Source: BOG-908 sp965199235 (GTDB taxonomy: Bacteria; Pseudomonadota; Alphaproteobacteria; Acetobacterales; Acetobacteraceae). Taken from it: DNA of 64,000 nt. This document shows, piece by piece, positions 34,352 to 43,230 of this stretch. The notes beneath the pieces are model-generated. The model was not told where the DNA came from. It saw nothing but the letters and a program-made list of their open reading frames with translations, and did not search any database. Both the position numbers and the translations under genes were made by a program. The number at the start of each line of letters is the position of its first letter. Within the stretch, counting starts at the first letter, position 1. The DNA lies in contig CBDAQU010000002.1 of the NCBI GenBank assembly GCA_965199235.1, positions 1,922,001 through 1,986,000 on the forward strand, read 5' to 3'.

Positions 34352-35089
34352 TCAAAGCATGGCCATTCCGCCGTTAACATGAAGGCTCGCCCCAGTCACC
34401 CACGACGCCTCGTCGGAGGCAAGATAGACCACCGCCGCGGCTACGTCCTCCGGTCGACCCATACGCCCCAGAGGCGTCGCCTCCACCAGCCTGGCGCGCT
34501 GCGCCTCCGGCAGCGCGTCGGTCATCGCGGTCTGCACGAAGCCGGGTGCGACCAGGTTCACCGTGATGCCCCGGCTGCCCACCTCCTGGGCCAGCGCGCG
34601 GCTCATGCCGGCCAGCCCCGCCTTGGCCGCCGCGTAGTTCGCCTGGCCAGGGTTGCCGGTGAAGCCCACCACGCTGGAGATCTGCACGATCCGCCCGGCC
34701 CGGCGCTTGACCATGCCGCGCAGCACCGCGCGGCACAGCCGGAACGGCGCGCCCAGATCGACGTCCAGCACCGACGCCCAATCCTCGTCCTTCATCCGCA
34801 GCGCCAGCATGTCGCGCGTGAAGCCGGCATTGTTGACCAGGATGGCGAGCGGCCCCGCTGCCGCCTCCGCGGCCGAGACCAGCGCGTCCGCCGCACCGGG
34901 CTCACGCAGGTCGGCCGGGCAGGCATGCGCCCGCTCGCCCAGTCCGGCGACCAGCGCGTCCAGCGCGTCGCGCCGCGTGCCGGACAGCACCACGGCCGCC
35001 CCCTGGGCGTGCAGCGCGCGCGCGATCGCCGCACCGATGCCGCCCGACGCGCCCGTCACCAGCGCTGTCTTGCCGTCCAGCCTGAACAT
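34352..35089 (-). CDS. fabG: 3-oxoacyl-ACP reductase FabG
   Basis: This is a short-chain dehydrogenase that reduces beta-ketoacyl-ACP with NADPH in fatty acid elongation. It has 245 residues, with VTGASGGIGAAIARAL for the cofactor, NNAGFTRDMLALRM, and the catalytic ISSVVGFTGNPGQANYAAAKAG. GRPEDVAAAVVYLASDEASWVTGASLHVNGGMAM is the usual C-terminus. The ATG at 35089 shares a base with the fabD stop; a GTG one codon earlier is the alternative. The fabD-fabG pairing makes the fatty acid role firm, unlike the PhaB paralogue at 17.8 kb. Confidence 0.94.
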   Translation of the reverse strand: MFRLDGKTALVTGASGGIGAAIARALHAQGAAVVLSGTRRDALDALVAGLGERAHACPADLREPGAADALVSAAEAAAGPLAILVNNAGFTRDMLALRMKDEDWASVLDVDLGAPFRLCRAVLRGMVKRRAGRIVQISSVVGFTGNPGQANYAAAKAGLAGMSRALAQEVGSRGITVNLVAPGFVQTAMTDALPEAQRARLVEATPLGRMGRPEDVAAAVVYLASDEASWVTGASLHVNGGMAML

Positions 35090-36060
35090 CACAGCGCCTT
35101 CAGCAAGGTCTCTATCTCGGCGGGCGTGCCGGCCGAGAGCGCCTGCGCGTCGGGCGCCACACGCTTGACCAGCCCGGCCAGCACGCGGCCGGCGCCCAGT
35201 TCGACGAAGCGGGCAATCCCCATGTCAGTGCAGGCGGCCACGCTCTCCCGCCAGCGCACGGTGCCGGTCACCTGCGCAACCAGCAGGCGCCTGATCTCGT
35301 CGGGGTCGCTCACCTTGGCCGCCGTCACGTTGGCGACCACAGGCACCTGCGGCCGGGTGATCGCGACACCCTCCAGCGCCTCGGCCATCGCGTCCGCGGC
35401 CGGCGCCATCAGCGCGCAGTGGAACGGGGCGGAGACCGGCAGCAGCATCGCCCGCTTCACGCCGCGGGCGCGGGCCACCTCGATGGCGCGTTCCACCGCC
35501 GCACGGTGGCCGGAGATCACCACCTGGCCGCCGCCGTTGTCGTTGGCTGGCTGCACCACCTGCAGCAGGTCCGGCTCGCCCTCCTGCCGCAGGACGGCCG
35601 CCTCGGTGCAGATCTCGCCGGCCTGCGCCATCTCCACGCCGAGCAGGGCGGCCATGGCCCCCACGCCCTCCGGCACCGCCGCCTGCATCGCCTGGCCCCT
35701 GCGCCGCAGCAGCCGCGCCACCTCGGCCACCGGCAGCGCGCCTGCGGCGGCCAGCGCGCTGTACTCGCCCAGGCTGTGCCCGGCGACCAGCGCCGCACGC
35801 TCGGCCACCCGCATGCCGCCCTCCTGGTCCAGCACGCGCACCACCGCCATCGACAGCGCCATCAGCGCCGGCTGGGCGTTCTCCGTCAGCGTCAGTACCT
35901 CCGCCGGCCCCTCGAACATCAGCTTGGACAGTTTTTGGCGCAGCACCTCGTCCACTTCGCCGAACACCTCACGGGCAGCGGCGAAGGCGGCGGCCAGGTC
36001 GCGGCCCATGCCCACCGACTGGCTGCCCTGGCCGGGAAAGATAAAAGCGGTGGCAATCAT
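35089..36060 (-). CDS. fabD: malonyl-CoA:ACP transacylase
   Basis: FabD loads malonyl groups from CoA onto acyl carrier protein. At 323 residues it is standard, with FIFPGQGSQSVGMGRDLA at the N-terminus, the nucleophile motif GHSLGEYSALAAAG, and GVKRAMLLPVSAPFHCALMAPA containing the catalytic His. NGGGQVVISGHRAAVERAIE also matches. Start is an ATG with the family's N-terminus directly following. It is followed by fabG with a one-base overlap. The rest of the fatty acid cluster (acpP, fabF) is not in the window. Confidence 0.95.
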   Translation of the reverse strand: MIATAFIFPGQGSQSVGMGRDLAAAFAAAREVFGEVDEVLRQKLSKLMFEGPAEVLTLTENAQPALMALSMAVVRVLDQEGGMRVAERAALVAGHSLGEYSALAAAGALPVAEVARLLRRRGQAMQAAVPEGVGAMAALLGVEMAQAGEICTEAAVLRQEGEPDLLQVVQPANDNGGGQVVISGHRAAVERAIEVARARGVKRAMLLPVSAPFHCALMAPAADAMAEALEGVAITRPQVPVVANVTAAKVSDPDEIRRLLVAQVTGTVRWRESVAACTDMGIARFVELGAGRVLAGLVKRVAPDAQALSAGTPAEIETLLKAL

Positions 36061-36158
36061 TCACACATCCGTGGCAAGGGCGGCCCGCGTACCGCCCATA
36101 CAAGAGCGGCCCGCGTATCGCCCCCGCCCCAGGCAGTGTCAATTCGAGGACGTGATCC

Positions 36159-37307
36159 GTGCCCTCGCTCATCGAGTCGCTCATCGGCGGCGGCAGCATC
36201 CAACGGCCGGACGAGAAACGGCTGGTTCCGACCCGCCGCCCGCTTCCCGCCCGGCCGCGCGACCTGCTGGAGCTGTTCGTGTCGCTCGGCGGCGAGGCCA
36301 GCATGCCGGCGCTGCTTCAATCCTGCGACCTGCGCCAGGCGGACCCTCGGCACCTGACCTACGTGGTCCTCAGCCGCTGGCCCACCCTGGAGGAGCTGGC
36401 GGTTGTTCCCACCCCCTACGATCCAAGGCAGCACCTGCGCCAGCTGCTGATCACGGAGGAGTTCCGCACCAACCTGCTCTGGCGCCTCTGTGACGCCTAC
36501 CAGGAACGCCAGCGCCTGTTCCACGTGCGCATCCCGCGCTGCGCCGGCGAGCATTTCGTGAGCATGGCGGCCGCCATGCACCCGCTGTTTCCGCCTGGCC
36601 TGTCCGCATGGACGCGCCAGGAGCGCGCCGGCTTTATCCCGGCCCTGGGCACCTATCTCGGCCGTTTCAGCCTGACTCGAACCATCCACGTGTCGTTGCC
36701 CAGGCTGGCGCCGTTCCTCCAGACCGCGCTGACGTCGCCGCCCGACGCGACGCTGCCCTGGCCCTCCAGCCCGCCGCCCAGGCGTACCGGCGACAGACTG
36801 TTCGCCATCATCCGCGAACCGGAAGGGCTGGTGCTGAGCCAGGTCAACGCCATCCTCGCGGCTCTGGCCGCGCCGGCCGGTGCAGGCGACGGCAGGATGA
36901 CGGCCGAATGGCGCGCCCGACTGGGCGCCCTGCCTCGCGCCGCGGACGAAGCGGGTTGGAAGGCCGTCGGGCGGCGCGTGCTGCCCGCGCTGGACCTGCG
37001 CAACCCTGTCTGCCACGCGCTCGGAGACGGCACGGCCGCCTCGGCGCTGGAGGCGTGCCGCCTTGCCGATATCGAGATGGTGGACCTCAGCCGTTACGCC
37101 GAGTGGGTCACCTACACCTGGAACGTGGAGCCTGAGCCTGCCAGCAACGCGGCCCCGTCCGTCCTGACACGGGAGGACCTGGATCGGGCCGAAGCGGCGC
37201 GTCTGGCCGGCCTGGTCGACCAGGACGTCGCGTTCTACGCGCCGTTCGCGGCCAGGATGGCCGAGCTGGCGGACATGAAGACCGTCGTGAAAGGGAGCGA
37301 GCTGTAG
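36159..37307 (+). CDS. sulfotransferase-like protein of unknown function
   Basis: This 382-residue protein is not a clear member of a named family. RLFHVRIPRCAGEHFVSMAA (about residues 122-141) resembles the FxHIPKxAGTT motif that binds the sulfate donor PAPS in family 2 sulfotransferases, with Lys replaced by Arg and Thr by Glu/His. Further on, DRLFAIIREPEGLVLSQVNAI resembles the second RxPxxRxxS donor motif. The N-terminal 120 residues look like a separate alpha-helical segment. The start is a GTG, with GAGGA eight bases before. It lies divergent from fabD and stands alone. The function remains open. Confidence 0.65.
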   Translation: MPSLIESLIGGGSIQRPDEKRLVPTRRPLPARPRDLLELFVSLGGEASMPALLQSCDLRQADPRHLTYVVLSRWPTLEELAVVPTPYDPRQHLRQLLITEEFRTNLLWRLCDAYQERQRLFHVRIPRCAGEHFVSMAAAMHPLFPPGLSAWTRQERAGFIPALGTYLGRFSLTRTIHVSLPRLAPFLQTALTSPPDATLPWPSSPPPRRTGDRLFAIIREPEGLVLSQVNAILAALAAPAGAGDGRMTAEWRARLGALPRAADEAGWKAVGRRVLPALDLRNPVCHALGDGTAASALEACRLADIEMVDLSRYAEWVTYTWNVEPEPASNAAPSVLTREDLDRAEAARLAGLVDQDVAFYAPFAARMAELADMKTVVKGSEL

Positions 37308-37374
37308 TCCGAGGACGAGGCAGTTGAGGACCGGCTGGACCCGGCCTGCTCTCGACGGCGGACTGCGACGGGGG

Positions 37375-37450
37375 TGGTGGAGCTGAGGGGAATCGAACCC
37401 CTGACCTCCTCATTGCGAACGAGGCGCTCTACCAACTGAGCTACAGCCCC
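37375..37450 (-). tRNA. tRNA-Ala (anticodon CGC)
   Basis: The minus strand folds as a 76-nt cloverleaf. The acceptor arm GGGGCTG/CAGCTCC has one G-U pair, the D arm is GCTCAGTTGGTAGAGC, the anticodon stem CCTCG/TGAGG has loop TTCGCAA, and the T arm is AGGGGTTCGATTCCCCT. The loop gives anticodon CGC, reading the GCG Ala codon. The 3' end CCA is encoded. All stems pair well, so the gene appears functional. Confidence 0.95.
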
Positions 37451-37496
37451 GCCGTGCAGGCGGCGGACAATGCTCAGGCGTGCGCTGGGGCGTCAA

Positions 37497-37600
37497 TAGG
37501 CAACGCCAGGGCCTCTGCCCCTGAACCTTGGGACCTGCAGGAGTGGTGTCCAGAGGCCGACTGGCCTCTGGCGGGTCCAGGGCAGAGCCCTGGCCTTCCT
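37497..37600. repeat. REP-like palindromic unit with degraded inverted partner
   Basis: In this gap downstream of the tRNA, the stem AGAGGCC-gact-GGCCTCT is followed by GCCAGGGC-type arms (CCAGGGCagaGCCCTGG). A decayed second copy of the GCCAGGG...CCCTG stem at 37505-37523 faces the opposite way. The consensus matches 39671-39806 and 24502-24546. The other parts of the 318-base gap 37308-37625 hold only the tRNA; no other coding or regulatory signal is seen. Confidence 0.6.
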
Positions 37601-37625
37601 TCCACCCCCTGCGTATGACTCCGTC

Positions 37626-37886
37626 ATGAGCGACACCCCGCCCGACCGCCTCGCCACCAACCCGAAAAGCCCGTTCCACGATGCTGCCCTGCTGGAGCGT
37701 GGCGTCGGCATCCGGTTCAAGGGCGTGGAGAAGACCAACGTGGACGAGTACTGCGTCAGCGAGGGCTGGGTGCGGGTTGCGGTTGGCAAGACCACCGACC
37801 GCACGGGCGCCCCGCTGACCATCAAGCTGCACGGCACCGTCGAGCCGTATTTCCGCGACCTCGTGGCGGTGCCCGGCGAGGCATGA
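37626..37886 (+). CDS. DUF3297 family protein
   Basis: This 86-residue protein matches the conserved DUF3297 family: DRLATNPKSPFHDAALLERGVGIRFKG, KTNVDEYCVSEGWVRV, and a C-terminal KLHGTVEPYF. It is a small cytoplasmic protein, probably all-beta, with no known function; the family is widespread in proteobacteria. It overlaps the exonuclease gene by four bases (ATGA), so the two are likely cotranslated. Size is normal for the family. Confidence 0.88.
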   Translation: MSDTPPDRLATNPKSPFHDAALLERGVGIRFKGVEKTNVDEYCVSEGWVRVAVGKTTDRTGAPLTIKLHGTVEPYFRDLVAVPGEA

Positions 37887-38656
37887 GCGAGCTGCCGGCC
37901 GTGCCGTTCGTGCGTGTGGTCGACCTGGAGACGACGGGGCAGTCCTTCACCGATGGCGGCGTGGTGGAGGTGGGCTGGCAGGACGTGGCCCAGGACCCGG
38001 CGGGTGCGTGGGCGCTGCGGGGCAGCCCAGGCGCGCTGCTGGTGCAGCCTGGCAACCCCGTCTCGCCGGTCACCTCGGCCATCCACCACCTCGTCGACGA
38101 GGACCTGGTGGGTGCGCCGTTGTGGCAGGCGGCTGCACCGCCGGTGCTGCAGCCCGACACGCCAGGGCGGGTTGCGCTGGCTGCCCATCGCAGCGCCTTC
38201 GAGCAGCGCTGGTGCCTGCCCGCGCTGAGCGGCAGCGCGCGCTGGATCTGCACCTACAAATGCGCGCTGCGACTATGGCCGGACGCGCCCACCCACTCCA
38301 ACCAGGGTCTGCGTTACTGGCGCCGGCCGCTGGGGCTGGATCGCGCGACCGGCCTGCCGGCGCACCGTGCAGGACCGGACGCCTACGTGACCGCGCATCA
38401 CCTGCGCGACATGCTGGCGCTGGCGGGCGTGGACCAGCTGCTGGCCTGGTCCGCCGAGCCCGCTCTGCTGGTGCGCGTGCCGTTCGGCCCGAGCCGCGGC
38501 CGCGCCTGGCGCGACCTGGACGACGACGCGCTGGCGCGGATCATCGACGGCGAAAGCGGCGGCAACGTGGACGTCGCGTTTACCGCACGAACCGAGCGCG
38601 CCCGACGGCAGGGTGCCGCACCGGACACGCCGGTGCAGGCTGCTCTGGTTCTATAG
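37883..38656 (+). CDS. DEDDh-type 3'-5' exonuclease
   Basis: This 257-residue protein has the DnaQ-like fold. Motif I VVDLETTG has the DxE pair at D14/E16. Motif II is AAHRSAFEQRW, where the usual Asp is Glu. Motif III HRAGPDAYVTAHHL supplies the His and last Asp. An insert with WICTYKCALRLWPD follows motif II, typical of a family of proofreading-like exonucleases in alphaproteobacteria. The C-terminal 80 residues (WSAEPALLVRVPFG, then a Asp/Arg-rich tail) form a separate part. It is coupled to the DUF3297 gene. The DNA or RNA substrate is not known. Confidence 0.82.
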   Translation: MSELPAVPFVRVVDLETTGQSFTDGGVVEVGWQDVAQDPAGAWALRGSPGALLVQPGNPVSPVTSAIHHLVDEDLVGAPLWQAAAPPVLQPDTPGRVALAAHRSAFEQRWCLPALSGSARWICTYKCALRLWPDAPTHSNQGLRYWRRPLGLDRATGLPAHRAGPDAYVTAHHLRDMLALAGVDQLLAWSAEPALLVRVPFGPSRGRAWRDLDDDALARIIDGESGGNVDVAFTARTERARRQGAAPDTPVQAALVL

Positions 38657-38711
38657 CGGCTTTTGCAAACGTTGGTCTCGGCAGGCCGCCGCGATCGCGA
38701 TCTGACGAATG

Positions 38712-39137
38712 TCAGGAAGCCGTGCCGCTGATGAGGCAGCCGCCGGCGGTGGCTGTGGAGATGTTGGTTGCACTGGCGATCGTGATGATGGGCTGGTCGT
38801 TGGGGGCAACGTAGAACAGGGTCGTGACGCTCAGCGTGTCCTCGATGTTCTTGCCGGAGACGTCGGCGCCGATCGGCAGCTGGTCGCCTGGCGTGCCGGC
38901 CGCAGTCCCCATGGTCGAAAGCACGACCGACGTGACCTCGCCGGTCTCGCCGACGGTCAGCAGCCCGCAGGAGACGTGCTGGATGGTCAGCATTGTTGCC
39001 GAAGCCGGGAAGGTCAGCACGCACGTCTTCTTGCCCCTGCACGCCGTGTCGTTCATCGAGGCCATGTAGGGCGAGGCGGCGAGTGCCGGCGCTGTCAGCA
39101 GGGTAGCGGCGGCGGCGAGGAGCATGGCGGAACGCAT
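38712..39137 (-). CDS. small secreted protein, unknown function
   Basis: This 141-residue product has a strong signal peptide (MRSAMLLAAAATLLTAPALA, then a cleavage at ALA-AS). The mature part is about 120 residues, rich in Thr, Ser and Ala, with four cysteines (ACRGKKTC, VSCGLL, GGCLIS), consistent with two disulfides and an all-beta fold. No known family is recognised. It probably sits in the periplasm. It lies between the exonuclease (convergent, 55 bases away) and groES (divergent). Composition is like its neighbours. Confidence 0.7.
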   Translation of the reverse strand: MRSAMLLAAAATLLTAPALAASPYMASMNDTACRGKKTCVLTFPASATMLTIQHVSCGLLTVGETGEVTSVVLSTMGTAAGTPGDQLPIGADVSGKNIEDTLSVTTLFYVAPNDQPIITIASATNISTATAGGCLISGTAS

Positions 39138-39239
39138 GGCGGACGATCCCTGGCGGTTTGCCGATGTTTGTTGAACAAGCCTCTCGCTGCGTCAATCGAG
39201 GTAGCTGGGGCGCAGTGCTTCCGCCGGTTGCAGAAATTG

Positions 39240-39266
39240 CTGGCACTCCTTTCCGCGGAGTGCTAA
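39240..39266 (+). promoter_or_regulatory. CIRCE operator of groESL
   Basis: The site reads CTGGCACTC, nine bases, GAGTGCTAA, against the consensus TTAGCACTC-N9-GAGTGCTAA. The left arm differs at two positions. It lies 90 bases upstream of groES. CIRCE binds the HrcA repressor, which releases on heat stress, so groESL here should be heat-inducible. HrcA itself is not in this window. A possible -35/-10 pair overlaps it (TTGCTG near 39237, TGCTAA near 39261). Confidence 0.9.
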
Positions 39267-39355
39267 CACTCCGCGCAGAACGAAGCCTAGCCGTCACGCC
39301 TGGTTTCAAACCGAGGCGATGCTGGCCCGTTCACCAACAGTCCAGGAATCAAAAC

Positions 39356-39670
39356 ATGCAGTTTCGTCCCCTGCACGATCGCGTGGTCGTTCGGCGCATC
39401 ACGGCCGAGGAGAAGACCAAGGGTGGGATCATCATCCCCGACACCGCCCAGGAGAAGCCGATGGAGGGCGAGGTCATCGCCGTCGGCGCGGGCGCCCGCA
39501 ACGAGCAGGGCCAGATCGTGGCCCTGGACGTGAAGGCCGGCGACCGGGTGCTGTTCGGCAAGTGGAGCGGCACCGAGGTGAAGCTTGATGGGCAGGAGCT
39601 GCTCATCATGAAGGAGAGCGACATCATGGGTGTCGTTGAGGGTCAGATCGCGGCCCAAAAGGCAGCGTAA
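39356..39670 (+). CDS. groES: co-chaperonin GroES
   Basis: GroES is the 10-kDa lid of the GroEL folding chamber. The product has 104 residues: FRPLHDRVVVRRITAEEKTKGGIIIPDTAQEKP (the mobile loop for GroEL contact is GGIIIPDTA), EGEVIAVGAG, and GDRVLFGKWSGTEVKLDGQELLIMKESDIMGVVE. The ATG at 39356 follows AGGA by eight bases. It is under CIRCE control. The spacer to groEL is 151 bases and carries two inverted repeat units, which is unusual for this operon. Confidence 0.98.
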   Translation: MQFRPLHDRVVVRRITAEEKTKGGIIIPDTAQEKPMEGEVIAVGAGARNEQGQIVALDVKAGDRVLFGKWSGTEVKLDGQELLIMKESDIMGVVEGQIAAQKAA

Positions 39671-39806
39671 GGCCAGGGGGCTTTGCCCCCTGGACCCCCA
39701 CTGGGGCCAGTCGGCCTCAGACACCGTTAATTTATCCCCGCTCCCCAGAAATGGGGTCTGGGGCCGATTGGCCCCGGCGGGGCCCAGGGGCAGAGCCCCT
39801 GGCCTT
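39671..39806. repeat. REP-like pair, inverted, between groES and groEL
   Basis: Two copies of the two-stem unit face each other. Copy one (39671-39726) has the stem CCAGGGGGC/GCCCCCTGG, then GGGGCC-agtc-GGCCTC. Copy two (39752-39806) has GGGGCC-gatt-GGCCCC, then CCAGGGGC/GCCCCTGG. Both stems would form in the groESL mRNA and the two copies could also pair with each other. The last copy ends about 15 bases before the groEL start and close to its ribosome site AGGAG. Confidence 0.7.
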
Positions 39807-39821
39807 TCCTAGGAGTTACAC

Positions 39822-41483
<1,662 letters not shown>

Positions 41484-41497
41484 AGCCCTCACCCGAC

Positions 41498-41536
41498 ACG
41501 GTGCCTGGCGGGGTCGCATGCCTCGCCAGGCACCGT
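41498..41536 (+). terminator. groESL downstream hairpin (13-bp stem)
   Basis: A perfect 13-base stem, ACGGTGCCTGGCG and CGCCAGGCACCGT, lies 15 bases past the groEL stop with a 13-base loop. It has no clear T-tract, but a second, classic terminator follows 35 bases later. It may halt transcription or protect the mRNA 3' end. Confidence 0.6.
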
Positions 41537-41570
41537 TGCTGCAGGACGGTGATGAACGGTTTGCACGGCG

Positions 41571-41598
41571 AAAGGCCAGGGTCGTCCCTGGCCTTTTT
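41571..41598 (+). terminator. rho-independent terminator after groESL
   Basis: A stem AAAGGCCAGGG/CCCTGGCCTTT (11 bases) has a four-base TCGT loop, with T residues continuing directly after it. This is a textbook intrinsic terminator, about 90 bases after groEL, and ends the chaperonin operon before the channel gene. Confidence 0.9.
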
Positions 41599-41726
41599 GC
41601 TGTACGGCCCGGCCCTCGGGCCTGCCGCTTGGTCGCTCGGCGGCCACGCAACTCCTTGCCGGACGCCCCGTTCTCTGGTCGCGTCATAAAGAAGGCGTAA
41701 AAACGCCCGGCATTCGGATAGCATCG

Positions 41727-42923
41727 ATGATCTTCAGACTGGCCGCCGTCACGCTGGCCGTGCTGGTCCTGGCATTCGTCCTGCAGGACGCGTTCGAGGT
41801 CATGCTGCTGCCGCGGCGGATCAACCGGCGCATACGCATCACCCGCTTCTACTTCCGCTTCAGCTGGTTCGTCTGGAGCAGGGCGGGCAGCGCCATGCGT
41901 CCGGGCGCCGGGCGCGAACGTTTTCTCAGCGTGTTCGGCCCGCTCTCGATGGTGGTGCTGTTCGCGTTCTGGGCAGCCTGCCTGATCGTCGCGTTCGGCA
42001 CGCTGGAATGGTCGCTGCAGACCGGTGTGCCGCATCCCTCGCCGGTCACCGAGCAGCTCTATATGAGCGGGGTCACCTTCTTCACCCTGGGCTACGGCGA
42101 CGTGGTGCCCCACACGCTCTGGGCGCGCACCCTGTCCGTGGTGGAGGCTGGTGTCGGGCTCGGCTTCCTCGCCGTGGTGATCGGCTACATGCCGGTGCTC
42201 TACCAGGTGTTTTCCAGGCGCGAGGCGCATGTGATCCAGCTCGACGTGCGCGCGGGAACGCCGCCCACCGCGGCCGTTCTGCTCAGCCGCCATGCCGATG
42301 GCGGGCTGGACAAGCTGGACGTGCTGCTGCGCGAGTGGGAGGTCTGGGGCGCCGACCTGCTGGAGAGCCATCTCTCCTACCCGATGCTGATCTACTACCG
42401 CTCCCAGCACGACAACCAGTCGTGGCTGGCGGCGCTGGGTGCGGTGATGGACACCTGTGCGCTCATCCTCGTGGGCGTGGTGGACGTGGCGCCGCTGCAG
42501 GCCCGCATGACGTTCACGATGGCGCGCCAGGTGATCGTGGAGATGGCGCGCACCTTCCACGTGTCGCCGTCGCGCTACGACGGCGGCGACCGTCTGCCGA
42601 AAGCCGAATACGAAGCGCTGCTGGAGCGGTTTGCGCAGGCGGGCCTGCAATGGGATGGCGGCGTGGACGCGCGCGAGACGCTGATCGCGCTGCGGGCGAC
42701 ATACGAGCCGCTGCTGGCCGGCCTGTCCGAGGCGCTGCTGCTGGAGCTGCCTGCCTGGATGCCGCATGACGATGCGTCCGACGTTTGGCAGGGCGGCCAT
42801 CGCGGGCTGATCGCCGGCCGGCTGGTGGAACAGCTTGCCGACCGGCGAGAGGCCAGCGAGACGACGCTGGCCGGACACGAGCCGCTGGGCCGCAAGCTGC
42901 GCACGCTGCTCAGCCGGACCTGA
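41727..42923 (+). CDS. potassium channel-like membrane protein
   Basis: This 398-residue protein has an N-terminal membrane segment (residues 1-20), one at about 75-95, and an ion channel pore with the selectivity filter TFFTLGYGDVVP near residues 115-130, followed by the last helix SVVEAGVGLGFLAVVIGYMPVL. The pore follows a two-helix Ion_trans_2 layout. The C-terminal 240 residues are soluble, alpha-rich and without a known ligand-binding domain; it contains ESHLSYPMLIYYRSQHDNQSWLAAL and FTMARQVIVEMARTFHV. Likely a gated K+ conduit; the gate signal is not seen. An isolated gene after the groESL terminators. Confidence 0.82.
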   Translation: MIFRLAAVTLAVLVLAFVLQDAFEVMLLPRRINRRIRITRFYFRFSWFVWSRAGSAMRPGAGRERFLSVFGPLSMVVLFAFWAACLIVAFGTLEWSLQTGVPHPSPVTEQLYMSGVTFFTLGYGDVVPHTLWARTLSVVEAGVGLGFLAVVIGYMPVLYQVFSRREAHVIQLDVRAGTPPTAAVLLSRHADGGLDKLDVLLREWEVWGADLLESHLSYPMLIYYRSQHDNQSWLAALGAVMDTCALILVGVVDVAPLQARMTFTMARQVIVEMARTFHVSPSRYDGGDRLPKAEYEALLERFAQAGLQWDGGVDARETLIALRATYEPLLAGLSEALLLELPAWMPHDDASDVWQGGHRGLIAGRLVEQLADRREASETTLAGHEPLGRKLRTLLSRT

Positions 42924-42925
42924 CC

Positions 42926-42950
42926 GGAACCCCTCGCGGCCCAGCGTGTT
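42926..42950 (+). promoter_or_regulatory. possible EcfG-type promoter
   Basis: GGAAC, sixteen bases, TGTT resembles the GGAAC-N16/17-CGTT pattern of the alphaproteobacterial general stress sigma factor, and lies 33 bases before the DUF2171 gene. One base of the -10 element differs. The call rests only on this match and stays weak. Confidence 0.3.
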
Positions 42951-42982
42951 CGGGCAGTCTGCGATTGATGAGGAGTTTGGAC

Positions 42983-43225
42983 ATGGCGGACCTGACCAAG
43001 ATCGTCGAGCACATGGAGGTGGTCGGCTCGGACGGCGGCCATGTCGGCACAGTGGACCATCTAGACGGCCAGCGGATAAAGCTGACCAGGACGGATGAGG
43101 CCGCCGGCGGCGAGCATCACTTCTTTCACGTGGACGCCATCGAATCGGTCGACGGCGGCAAAGTCACCCTGAACCGCACCACGGCGCAGGCCAAGGACGA
43201 ATGGGGCGTCGAATCGGTGGGCTGA
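42983..43225 (+). CDS. DUF2171 family protein
   Basis: This 80-residue small soluble protein fits DUF2171: DLTKIVEHMEVVGSDGGHVGTVDHLDGQRIKLTR, then HHFFHVDAIESVDGGKVTLNRTTAQAKDEW. The pattern is a short PRC-barrel-like beta fold. The family is often stress-related in rhizobia and acetic acid bacteria, but its role is unknown. The ATG at 42983 has AGGAG upstream. It is separate from the channel gene by 59 bases and is tail-to-tail with the AI-2E permease gene. Confidence 0.82.
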   Translation: MADLTKIVEHMEVVGSDGGHVGTVDHLDGQRIKLTRTDEAAGGEHHFFHVDAIESVDGGKVTLNRTTAQAKDEWGVESVG

Positions 43226-43230
43226 TGAGG

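Noticed and set aside
39137..39355. Riboswitch or other structured leader upstream of groES
   Set aside because: The visible dyad is a CIRCE operator; no known riboswitch core was recognised.
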